NCBI GenBank assembly: GCA_028684405.1
Contig: JAQUGA010000031.1
Coordinates: 1 to 16,642 of the forward strand
Origin: Bacteroidales bacterium
Lineage (GTDB): Bacteria > Bacteroidota > Bacteroidia > Bacteroidales > WCHB1-69
Length of the DNA stretch: 16,642 bases
Direction of reading: 5' to 3'
Part shown: positions 7,204 through 14,030 of the stretch, piece after piece
Numbering within the stretch: position 1 is the stretch's first letter
Layout of the letters: the number at the start of each line of letters is the position of its first letter
Notes under the pieces: model-generated
The model's input: only the letters and a program-made list of their open reading frames with translations
The model's database searches: none
Told to the model about the DNA's origin: nothing
Made by a program: the position numbers and the translations under genes

Positions 7204-8736
7204 ATGGAAGAAAAAATTGCAAACAAATCGAAAACAAACTATAATACACAGGCCGACCTAAGTACATTTGGAAAGTTGCCCCCACAAGCTCTTGATTTGG
7301 AAGAAGCTGTTTTGGGTTCGCTGATGCTCGAACAAGATGCTGTTACTGCCGTTATCGATTTGCTGAAGGACGATATGTTTTATAAGGAATCGCACCGAAG
7401 AATTTTTTCATCCATCCGAAATCTTTTCACAAATTCTGAACCGATAGATATTCTCACCGTTACTAATCAACTGAAAAAACAAGGCGATTTGGAAATTGTT
7501 GGGGGACCTTATTTTATCGCTTCCTTGACAAACAGGGTGAGTTCATCTGCCAATATTGAGTTTCACTCTCGAATTATTATTGAAAAATACATTCAGCGTG
7601 AATTAATTAGAATTGCGAATGAACTTATTCAAAACGCATATCAAGACACAGCCGATGCATTACGATTGTTGGATAAAGCGGGACAGGATTTGTTTCAAAT
7701 TGCTGAAAATAATTTCCGAAGAACGCATTCCGAAATGAAAGAACTTGTTTATGTTGCCATTAAAGAGATAGACAATGCCAAAAATCAAGCAGAAGGCATT
7801 CGAGGAATTCCCAGCGGTTTTACTCAATTAGACAGAATTACATCGGGTTGGCAACGCTCGGATTTGATTATTTTAGCTGCTCGTCCGGGGATGGGCAAAA
7901 CTGCTTTTGTTTTATCAATGGCACGAAATATGGCCATTCAATTTAATAAACCCATTGCTATTTTCTCTCTTGAAATGTCTGCCCTTCAGTTGGTGACACG
8001 CCTCATTTCATCCGAAAGTCAAATTCCCAATGAAAAAATAAAATCAGGAAAACTAGAAGATTACGAGTGGGAACAACTTACCAAAAGAGTGGAACCTTTG
8101 ATGAATTCCACCATTTTGATTGATGATACACCTGCTTTGCCCATTTTTGACCTTCGAGCAAAATGCAGAAGGTTCAAACAGCAATACGACATTCAATGCA
8201 TCATCATTGACTATTTGCAACTTATGTCGGCACAAATGGATGACAAAGACAAAGGAAAAGGAAATCGTGAACAGGAAATCAGTATTATTTCTCGTTCGCT
8301 AAAAACCTTAGCCAAAGAGCTAAATGTTCCAATTATTGCATTGTCGCAGCTAAATCGTGGAGTAGAAACTCGAACTGGATCCAAACGGCCACAGCTTGCC
8401 GACCTTCGTGAGTCAGGTGCCATCGAGCAAGATGCGGATATGGTATTGTTTATTTATCGCCCAGAATATTATCAAATTGAAGAGTTTCCAGACGGTGTAA
8501 ATGCAACAGGCAAAGCCGAAATTATTATTGCAAAACACAGAAATGGTGCCTTGGGCGATGTGAGATTGCAATTTATTGACTATTTGGCAAAATTTGACAA
8601 TTTACCCGAAGAAAACGACGGAGATTATGGATACCAATTGCCAACAAATACAAATTTTGAACAAGATACCAATTCAATTATTATCCCTTCAAGCATGAAT
8701 AGGGATGACGATGATATGGGTGGTGTGCCCTTTTAA
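7204..8736 (+). CDS. dnaB: Replicative DNA helicase DnaB
   Basis: This 510-residue hexameric helicase unwinds DNA at the replication fork. The N-terminal domain (about 24-125) opens with the typical PPQALDLEEAVLGSLMLE. A linker follows, then the RecA-like motor from about residue 200: GIPSGFTQLDRITSGW (201-216), Walker A ARPGMGKT (226-233), FSLEMSA (254-260), Walker B CIIIDYLQL (332-340, Asp336), ALSQLNRGVE (379-388), LRESGAIEQDADMV (401-414) and KHRNG (444-448) near the arginine-finger region. No intein interrupts the motor. The last 50 residues are polar and end in NRDDDDMGGVPF, an acidic run closed by Pro-Phe like the tip of SSB proteins. The ATG at 7204 is preferred because an earlier ATG at 7197 is out of frame and stops at once. 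It is preceded by the strong hairpin, so transcription is independent of the peptidase gene. Confidence 0.97.
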   Translation: MEEKIANKSKTNYNTQADLSTFGKLPPQALDLEEAVLGSLMLEQDAVTAVIDLLKDDMFYKESHRRIFSSIRNLFTNSEPIDILTVTNQLKKQGDLEIVGGPYFIASLTNRVSSSANIEFHSRIIIEKYIQRELIRIANELIQNAYQDTADALRLLDKAGQDLFQIAENNFRRTHSEMKELVYVAIKEIDNAKNQAEGIRGIPSGFTQLDRITSGWQRSDLIILAARPGMGKTAFVLSMARNMAIQFNKPIAIFSLEMSALQLVTRLISSESQIPNEKIKSGKLEDYEWEQLTKRVEPLMNSTILIDDTPALPIFDLRAKCRRFKQQYDIQCIIIDYLQLMSAQMDDKDKGKGNREQEISIISRSLKTLAKELNVPIIALSQLNRGVETRTGSKRPQLADLRESGAIEQDADMVLFIYRPEYYQIEEFPDGVNATGKAEIIIAKHRNGALGDVRLQFIDYLAKFDNLPEENDGDYGYQLPTNTNFEQDTNSIIIPSSMNRDDDDMGGVPF

Positions 8737-8808
8737 GTTTCTTTAGTTTCTTAAACTGAACAAAAAAGGATAAAAAAGTATTGTATAGAATAGTATAAAA
8801 TCGAAATA

Positions 8809-10098
8809 ATGAAAATTCTATCTTCCACTCATAAATATTTGGCAAAAGCGATTGTAATTGTATTTCTTTTTGCAACATCTACTTCATTGTGGGCATCTTC
8901 TATTTTAATTCCCATGGACGATGCTCAAAAAAATCATCTAAAATCATATGGATTGGCATATTGGGTTTTAGAACGAGAAGTTGAGATAAAATGGCTTCTT
9001 AATTACCGTGGAGGAAGCTTTATGATGGATTATTATCCCGACATTGAAAAGGAATGTAAGATTAGAGAAGTTAGTTATCAGGTTTTGGCAGATGTTCAGT
9101 CGACGACTATTTTGCGTCAAATAGAGTCGCCAGAATCTAACACAACCGCCATTCAACTTATAAAAGCTCCGAAAATTGTGGTCTATTCTCCCAAAAACAA
9201 ATTGCCTTGGGACGATGCCGTTACTTTGGTTTTGACATATGCAGAAATTCCATACGATTTAATTTACGATGAAGAGGTGCTCAGTGGGGTTTTGCCCACT
9301 TATGATTGGCTGCATTTGCATCACGAAGATTTTACCGGACAGTATGGAAAATTTTGGGCCAATTACCGAAATGCACAATGGTACAAGGATGATGTTAGTG
9401 AAAATGAAGCCGTAGCTCGCAAATTTGGATTTTCAAAAGTATCTCAGCTAAAATTAGCTGTTGTTAAAAAAATTCGAGATTTTGTTGCCGGAGGTGGCTA
9501 TCTTTTTGCCATGTGCTCGGCTCCCGATAGCTTTGATATCTCTTTGGCCGCTGAAGGAGTTGATATTTGTGAGAAAATGTTTGATGGCGACCCAATGGAT
9601 CCAAATGCACAAGAGAAATTAGATTTCAGTAAGACATTTGCTTTTACTGATTTTAATGTTGTGACGAATCCCATGGAGTATCGAAAATCAGATATCGACA
9701 TAGATCCTCGTTTGCATTTGTCTAATAAAAACAATGATTATTTTACCTTGTTTGAGTTTTCTGCAAAATGGGATCCTATTCCCACTATGCTTACACAAAG
9801 CCATGAACGTGTTATTCGTGGTTTTATGGGACAAACAACCGCTTTTGATAGAAGCAAAATAAAACCCGAAGTGATTATTTTGGGCGAAAGTCCACAATTT
9901 TCAAATGTGAGATATTTACATGGAGAACACGGAAAAGGAACTTTTACATTTTATGCTGGACACGATCCCGAAGATTATCAACATTTTGTTGGAGATCCTC
10001 CAACGGATTTGAATTTATATCCAAATTCTTCTGGATACCGATTAATTCTCAATAATGTCTTATTCCCGGCAGCAAAAAAAGAAAAACAAAAAACATAA
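8809..10098 (+). CDS. Exported glutamine-amidotransferase-like protein (often mislabelled asparagine synthetase B)
   Basis: The 429-residue product has an N-terminal signal sequence with a hydrophobic core at 12-27 and a likely cut after SLWA (residue 29), leaving SSILIPMDDAQKNHLK. I recognise this as a family conserved in Bacteroidota that databases tend to call asparagine synthetase B. It lacks both parts of that enzyme: no N-terminal catalytic Cys2 and no SGGxDS ATP-pyrophosphatase loop. Instead VAGGGYLFAMCSAPDSF (226-242) looks like the nucleophile elbow of a class I amidotransferase-like fold with Cys236, and GHDPEDYQH (384-392) resembles the His-x-Glu end of such a triad. A conserved HHEDFTGQYGKF (170-181) lies between. 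Export to the periplasm or surface is inferred from the signal. The substrate is unknown. No TAnnTTTG was found in the 72 bp after dnaB; the next gene follows after 17 bp. Confidence 0.82.
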   Translation: MKILSSTHKYLAKAIVIVFLFATSTSLWASSILIPMDDAQKNHLKSYGLAYWVLEREVEIKWLLNYRGGSFMMDYYPDIEKECKIREVSYQVLADVQSTTILRQIESPESNTTAIQLIKAPKIVVYSPKNKLPWDDAVTLVLTYAEIPYDLIYDEEVLSGVLPTYDWLHLHHEDFTGQYGKFWANYRNAQWYKDDVSENEAVARKFGFSKVSQLKLAVVKKIRDFVAGGGYLFAMCSAPDSFDISLAAEGVDICEKMFDGDPMDPNAQEKLDFSKTFAFTDFNVVTNPMEYRKSDIDIDPRLHLSNKNNDYFTLFEFSAKWDPIPTMLTQSHERVIRGFMGQTTAFDRSKIKPEVIILGESPQFSNVRYLHGEHGKGTFTFYAGHDPEDYQHFVGDPPTDLNLYPNSSGYRLILNNVLFPAAKKEKQKT

Positions 10099-10115
10099 AC
10101 CAAAAAAACCAAATC

Positions 10116-10760
10116 ATGAAAAAAATATCAAAAATTTTAGCAATAGCATTTCTTTTTGCCAGTTTTGGAATCGTTTTTAACTCGTGTAAAGATGAGGTTG
10201 ATGACGTTAAGTCGCTTGCAGCACTCAGAAACGTAAGTCTCTCGTATGATAGTTTGCAATTGAATGTGGGCTTGCCCGAAGGTTCTCTTAATGGACAATC
10301 ATTTCAAGAATTAAGAGAAGAAAATGAAGCATTGTTCTCCGATTTGTCAAATTACAAAATTGGCCTTACTACCTTTTTGAAAGCCGATAACCAAAAAGAT
10401 AAAGCTCAAAATGCTGCTTTCCAAGGTTTGATTCTGAATACCATCATGGATAATATGGGCAATTCGCCTTTTCAAATCATTAGTGGACCCTTTGAGGTTG
10501 GTAAAAATGAAATAAAACCTTTTATTGCCGAAGGGAATATTAATTTACTAACACATAAATATGTAGGAAAATATATTTTCAAACAAATTGTAGACGGTGA
10601 AAATTTGGCAACAACATTAGCTCCCATTTTAAATTACAAAATTGGGGATAAACAAGGTGGATTAAACTTGCCTCAAATGAACCAAAGTATTCCTACTCGT
10701 GGTTCTGACGAATTGAAGAGTTTTTTAAATGGTTTTATAAGCTCTGATCTAATGAATTAA
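10116..10760 (+). CDS. Lipoprotein of unknown function, probably surface-exposed
   Basis: The 214-residue product starts with a lipoprotein signal: KK at the N-terminus, hydrophobic residues 8-20 and FNSC with Cys23 as the expected lipidated residue. The lipobox is loose (FNS before Cys), as is common in Bacteroidota. Directly after the Cys come KDEVDD. Such acidic residues next to the Cys resemble the lipoprotein export signal studied in Capnocytophaga and Bacteroides, which sends lipoproteins to the cell surface. The rest has no domain I know: a central Gln/Asn-rich helical stretch (NQKDKAQNAAFQG, 92-104), then probable beta strands (GNSPFQIISGPFEVGKNEIK). The gene sits 17 bp after the amidotransferase-like gene and 12 bp before sufS, so it is probably the middle of a three-gene unit. 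Function is unknown. Confidence 0.8.
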   Translation: MKKISKILAIAFLFASFGIVFNSCKDEVDDVKSLAALRNVSLSYDSLQLNVGLPEGSLNGQSFQELREENEALFSDLSNYKIGLTTFLKADNQKDKAQNAAFQGLILNTIMDNMGNSPFQIISGPFEVGKNEIKPFIAEGNINLLTHKYVGKYIFKQIVDGENLATTLAPILNYKIGDKQGGLNLPQMNQSIPTRGSDELKSFLNGFISSDLMN

Positions 10761-10772
10761 TATTTCTCTCTC

Positions 10773-11993
10773 ATGAACTTTGATATTGAAAAGATTCGGA
10801 AAGACTTTCCGATCCTGCATCAAGAGATAAACAAGCGACCCTTGGTCTATTTCGACAATGCTGCTACAACTCAAAAACCAAGTGTGGTTACACAGGCATT
10901 GGCAGATTATTACAATCAATACAATAGCAATATTCATCGCGGAGTGCACTATTTAAGCAATATGGCTACCGATGCTTTTGAAAATGCTCGAAAATACATT
11001 CAGTTGTTTATCAATGCGAAAAACGCACACGAAATTATTTATACCAAAGGTACAACTGAATCCATTAATTTGGTTGCTTATTCGTTTTTTAAACGATTTG
11101 TAAAGTCGGGCGATAATATTATTATTTCAGCCTTGGAACATCATTCTAATATTGTTCCTTGGCAAATGGCTTGCGAAAATCACAAAGCCCAACTGCGAGT
11201 TCTTCCGATGAACGAAAACGGAAGTTTACAGTTGGAAAAATTGAATGATTTAATGGATGATAAAACTCGACTTGTTGCCATAAATCATGTTTCAAATGCT
11301 TTGGGAACCATTAATCCAATCAAAGAAATAATTTCGATTGCTCATTCCAAAAATGTTCCCGTTTTGTTGGATGGTGCTCAGGCAATTTCGCATATAAAAG
11401 TAGATGTACAAGAATTGGATGTTGAATTTTATTGTTTTTCGGGACACAAGGTGTTTGCTCCGATGGGAATTGGGATTTTGTATGGCAAAGAAAGTTTGCT
11501 GAATGAGATGCCTCCGTATCAAGGAGGAGGCGAAATGATAAAAGAGGTAAGTTTTGAAAAAACAACCTACAACGAACTTCCTTTTAAATTTGAAGCGGGA
11601 ACGCCTAGTGTGGGCGATGTTATTGGACTTCACAAAGCCTTGGAATATGTTCAAAAACTGGGACTCGAAAACATTGCAGCATACGAAGATGAGCTCCTAG
11701 AGTACGCTACCAAAAGAATTCAAGAGATTCAGGATGTTCGGATTTTTGCTAAAGACATTTCTAAAACCGCAGTGCTTTCATTTTTAGTTGGAAAAATACA
11801 TCCTTATGATATTGGTGTTTTGCTTGATAAAATGGGCATAGCTGTCCGCACAGGACATCATTGCACGCAACCCATAATGGACTTCTATAAAATCCCAGGA
11901 ACGGTTAGAGCTTCTTTTGCTTTTTATAATACAAAACAAGAGATTGATCTTTTTATAGAGGCCTTGAAAAAAGTTTGTCAAATATTAAGTTGA
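10773..11993 (+). CDS. sufS: Cysteine desulfurase SufS
   Basis: This 406-residue PLP enzyme takes sulfur from L-cysteine, forming alanine and an enzyme persulfide for Fe-S cluster assembly. It is the length of E. coli SufS and the key residues fall at essentially the same numbers: Lys226 in SGHKVFAP binds PLP, Cys364 in RTGHHCTQP carries the persulfide, and the His pair in LEHHSNIVPW (123-124) stacks on the cofactor. VYFDNAATTQKP (25-36) and NIHRGVHYLS (53-62) are the usual SufS N-terminal motifs. The RxGHHC form with a short loop marks group II (SufS), not IscS. It is cytoplasmic. No sufB, sufC, sufD, sufE or sufU is in the window, which is unusual for sufS; it instead ends a cluster with an exported protein and a lipoprotein. 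The ATG 12 bp after the lipoprotein stop is the family start. Confidence 0.95.
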   Translation: MNFDIEKIRKDFPILHQEINKRPLVYFDNAATTQKPSVVTQALADYYNQYNSNIHRGVHYLSNMATDAFENARKYIQLFINAKNAHEIIYTKGTTESINLVAYSFFKRFVKSGDNIIISALEHHSNIVPWQMACENHKAQLRVLPMNENGSLQLEKLNDLMDDKTRLVAINHVSNALGTINPIKEIISIAHSKNVPVLLDGAQAISHIKVDVQELDVEFYCFSGHKVFAPMGIGILYGKESLLNEMPPYQGGGEMIKEVSFEKTTYNELPFKFEAGTPSVGDVIGLHKALEYVQKLGLENIAAYEDELLEYATKRIQEIQDVRIFAKDISKTAVLSFLVGKIHPYDIGVLLDKMGIAVRTGHHCTQPIMDFYKIPGTVRASFAFYNTKQEIDLFIEALKKVCQILS

Positions 11994-12005
11994 TAAAATT
12001 TTACC

Positions 12006-12063
12006 AAAGTTTGCATTAAACCAGATAATACCTCCGCTGAATTCAAGTTATAAATGCAACTTT
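12006..12063. repeat. Imperfect inverted repeat in the sufS 3' untranslated region
   Basis: AAAGTTTGCATT (12006-12017) and AATGCAACTTT (12053-12063) pair over 11 bp with one bulged T, enclosing about 35 nt. It lies between the sufS stop and the terminator, where it could shape the 3' end of the mRNA. The outer words (GCATTAAACC, TAAATGCAAC) also appear in the hairpin at 4778-4801. Confidence 0.35.
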
Positions 12064-12094
12064 TTGATTTGTCAATTATCTTTATCTAAAATCC

Positions 12095-12133
12095 CCCAAT
12101 CATGCCGATTCTATGTCGGCATGATTGGGTTTT
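12095..12133 (+). terminator. Intrinsic terminator after sufS
   Basis: A perfect 14-bp stem (CCCAATCATGCCGA at 12095-12108, TCGGCATGATTGGG at 12116-12129) with a 7-nt loop is followed by TTTTATT. An A-run precedes it, so it could also act on the other strand, though no converging gene is present. It begins about 100 bp after the sufS stop and closes the 8809-11993 cluster. Confidence 0.9.
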
Positions 12134-12187
12134 ATTAAATAAATATAATCTGTTTTATTCAAAAAATCTAAGTTTTTGGTCTGATAG

Positions 12188-12218
12188 TTGTTTTCAATTA
12201 AAAAAAAACGTAATTTTG
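12188..12218 (+). promoter_or_regulatory. Bacteroidota-type promoter for the TPR pair
   Basis: TTG at 12188-12190 and TAATTTTG at 12211-12218, 20 bp apart, match the -33 and -7 elements. Transcription would start near 12224, about 60 nt before the first TPR gene at 12284. It follows the sufS terminator, which fits a new transcription unit. Confidence 0.65.
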
Positions 12219-12283
12219 ATTCAAAATAATTGCAATTTTTATTCGTTATTAGGAGTTAATCAAGCACAAAATAAATTTTCAAA

Positions 12284-12727
12284 ATGAAAAAATTATTTTT
12301 TATTTTTCTGGTCTTGCTATTTAGCAGTTCTATCTATTCACAAGATACATCCAGAGAGTTTTTAGATCAAGGGGTAAATCAAATTACTCGAAAAAACTAC
12401 ACAAAGGCCATTGAGCTTTTTGACAAAGGAATCGAGCTAGATAATGGAGACCCAGAATTATATGCCCATAGAGGTCAAGCCAAGCACTACTTAACTCGCT
12501 ATCATGAGGCTATTTTAGATTATAACATGGCCATCAAAATTGAACCTGACTATTCTGAAGTTTATCATCTTAGAGGACTTGCCAAGGCAGAACTTAAAGA
12601 TATGAATGGAGCTTGTGAAGATTGGGAAATTTCTTATGAAAAAGGAGAAAAAAGGGTCATGGAATTGCTGGTGGAGTTCTGTAAAGATTATTTGGATGGT
12701 GATACCTCAAATAAACCTAAAAAGTAA
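12284..12727 (+). CDS. Exported short TPR protein, copy 1 of a tandem pair
   Basis: This 147-residue protein has a signal peptide (MKKLFFIFLVLLFSSSIYS, cut before QDTSREF) and about three tetratricopeptide helix pairs. They start at FLDQGVNQITRKNYTKA (27-43), at DPELYAHRGQAKHYLTRYHEA (56-76) and at DYSEVYHLRGLAKAELKDMNGA (90-111). The block ends in GACEDWE (110-116), then a helix with a second Cys in VEFCKDY. TPRs are protein-binding scaffolds, so an envelope adaptor role is likely but the partner is unknown. The next gene is its paralogue: the two align without gaps over about 90 residues with roughly half identical, including both Cys and the GACEDWE block. The C-terminus is Lys-rich (NKPKK). 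The two genes are 11 bp apart and probably share the promoter at 12188-12218. Confidence 0.85.
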   Translation: MKKLFFIFLVLLFSSSIYSQDTSREFLDQGVNQITRKNYTKAIELFDKGIELDNGDPELYAHRGQAKHYLTRYHEAILDYNMAIKIEPDYSEVYHLRGLAKAELKDMNGACEDWEISYEKGEKRVMELLVEFCKDYLDGDTSNKPKK

Positions 12728-12738
12728 AAACATTGCTT

Positions 12739-13176
12739 ATGAAAAACTTAATTTTAAGATACAGTATTGTATTATCGTTGGGATTATTCTTTTTTTCGGC
12801 TTCTTTAAATGCACAAAAATCTTCTTCTGATTATCTTGATCAGGGCATTAAACACATGAGTAAGCAGCAGTTTGAACAAGCATTGGAATCGTTTGAACAA
12901 GCTTTTACACTCAAAAAAAACGATCCCAATATTCTTGCGTTTCGCGGTCAAGCAAAACATCAGCTTGGTAGATTAAAAGAGGCTATCGTAGATTATAATT
13001 TAGCGCTAGAATTGGAACCCAATTATGCAGAAGTTTTTCACCTTAGAGGTTTAGCAAAATATGAATTGAATGACAAAACAGGAGCCTGTGAAGATTGGGA
13101 AAAAGCAAATATAATTGGATATAGTGGTGTTATCGATTTAATTATCGAGTATTGTATGAAAAAAAATGCCGAATAA
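12739..13176 (+). CDS. Exported short TPR protein, copy 2 of a tandem pair
   Basis: This 145-residue paralogue of the preceding gene has a signal peptide of about 25 residues (hydrophobic core at 6-21, cut near SLNAQ), then the same three-unit TPR layout. The shared blocks are YLDQGIKHMSKQQFEQA, RGQAKHQLGRLKEAIVDYN and EVFHLRGLAKYELNDKTGACEDWE. It keeps the second Cys in IEYCMKK near the end. An in-frame TTG at 12733 would add two residues, but the ATG at 12739 gives the cleaner signal peptide and is preferred. The first TPR unit is the most different between the copies, the second and third the most alike. This suggests the same kind of partner surface with some change at the N-terminal side. 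The duplication is old: the DNA of the two copies has diverged well beyond recent-repeat level. Function is unknown. Confidence 0.85.
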   Translation: MKNLILRYSIVLSLGLFFFSASLNAQKSSSDYLDQGIKHMSKQQFEQALESFEQAFTLKKNDPNILAFRGQAKHQLGRLKEAIVDYNLALELEPNYAEVFHLRGLAKYELNDKTGACEDWEKANIIGYSGVIDLIIEYCMKKNAE

Positions 13177-13190
13177 AATCATTTTCTCAA

Positions 13191-13246
13191 ACGGTTATTA
13201 TACCGTGATTTCTTTTATAAATTTAGTTACTATTGCTTCAAGCAAT
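13191..13246. other. Two small hairpins between the TPR pair and the barrel gene
   Basis: ACGGT (13191-13195) pairs with ACCGT (13202-13206), followed by GATTTCTTTT, a weak terminator candidate for the TPR pair. Then ATTGCTT (13232-13238) faces AAGCAAT (13240-13246) around a single C, a near-perfect palindrome that could bind a regulator. No exact TAnnTTTG lies here; TAAATTTA at 13218-13225 is the nearest match. Confidence 0.3.
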
Positions 13247-13266
13247 TTATTTTATTTTAGCCCAAA

Positions 13267-14022
13267 ATGAAAAAAATACATTATTTATTATTCTGCTTTC
13301 TCCTTTTTGGTTTGATGCAAAAAAACCATGCCCAAGTAGATTCATCCGACTTTATTGCCTTTTTTCATATCAATACTGGATACCAATTGCCCATGGCTGA
13401 TATGAAAGAGAGATTCGGAGGCAATGCCATCGTAGGAGCTGGCTTTACGATAAAAACAAAAAGCAATTGGACGTTTGATTTAAGCTACAATTATATGTTT
13501 GGATCAATAGTGAAGAATGAAGTTCAATATTTGCAAAATATTCTTACCGATGAAGGTTTTATCATTGATGGAAATGGAGAAATTGCTGAGGTTAAAATGA
13601 TGGAAAGAGGATGGAACGCCTTTGTGGGTGCTGGAAAAATATTTCCGGTTTCGGCAAGTAAAAAGAATTCTGGTATTTGGTTCAAAACGAGTTTTGGTTT
13701 GCTGGAACACAGAATAATGATTCACAATCCCAAAAATGTAACACCTCAGATTAAAGGAGATTATAAAAAAGGCTATGATAAACTGTCCAATGGATTGGCT
13801 TTAAATCCCTTTGTTGGATATGTTTGGTTGAATAAAAAACAAATTATAAACACCTATATTGGTGTTGAAATGATTGCTGCGTGGACAGAGGGCAGACGTT
13901 CGTATAACTTTGTAGAAGCTAATCAGGAAAAAGAAAAACGATTTGATATGGTACTTGGGATTAAAGCTGGTTGGATTATTCCTGTCTATAAGAGAGAACC
14001 AGATCCGTTTTATTTTAAGTAG
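13267..14022 (+). CDS. Predicted outer-membrane beta-barrel protein of unknown function
   Basis: The 251-residue product has a signal peptide (MKKIHYLLFCFLLFGLMQKNHA, cut before QVDSSDF). The mature part is rich in Gly and aromatic residues in alternating strands typical of a small outer-membrane barrel: IVGAGFTIKTKSNWTFDLSYNY (about 55-76), GWNAFVGAGKIFPV (115-128), SGIWFKTSFGLLEHRIMI, LNPFVGYVWL, INTYIGVEMIAAW, and VLGIKAGWIIPVY near the C-terminus. That is about eight strands. The end (PDPFYFK) does not close on a terminal Phe as classic proteobacterial barrels do. No known barrel family is recognised. The gene is 8 bp upstream of waaA, the Kdo transferase, and 3 bp further comes an M1 peptidase, so the three are likely one operon. 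A link to LPS or cell-surface upkeep is a guess from this context. Confidence 0.75.
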   Translation: MKKIHYLLFCFLLFGLMQKNHAQVDSSDFIAFFHINTGYQLPMADMKERFGGNAIVGAGFTIKTKSNWTFDLSYNYMFGSIVKNEVQYLQNILTDEGFIIDGNGEIAEVKMMERGWNAFVGAGKIFPVSASKKNSGIWFKTSFGLLEHRIMIHNPKNVTPQIKGDYKKGYDKLSNGLALNPFVGYVWLNKKQIINTYIGVEMIAAWTEGRRSYNFVEANQEKEKRFDMVLGIKAGWIIPVYKREPDPFYFK

Positions 14023-14030
14023 AATGAGTC

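Noticed and set aside
11292..11654. 120-codon antisense frame inside sufS
   Set aside because: It covers the PLP-lysine region of sufS on the opposite strand. The composition is that of a shadow frame, with no promoter.
12102..12287. 61-codon frame starting inside the sufS terminator
   Set aside because: Its start codon lies in the terminator stem and it runs through the TPR promoter. The sequence is better explained by these two signals.
12733..12738. TTG as start codon of the second TPR gene
   Set aside because: The ATG at 12739 is in frame two codons later and starts a standard signal peptide (MKNLILR). The TTG adds only Met-Leu.
12606..12830. 74-codon frame bridging the two TPR genes
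   Set aside because: It overlaps both TPR genes in another frame, and the paralogue alignment clearly fixes the true frames.
12284..13176. Recent DNA repeat or assembly duplication as cause of the twin TPR genes
   Set aside because: The proteins are only about half identical and the DNA differs widely, so this is an old gene duplication, not a recent copy or artefact.
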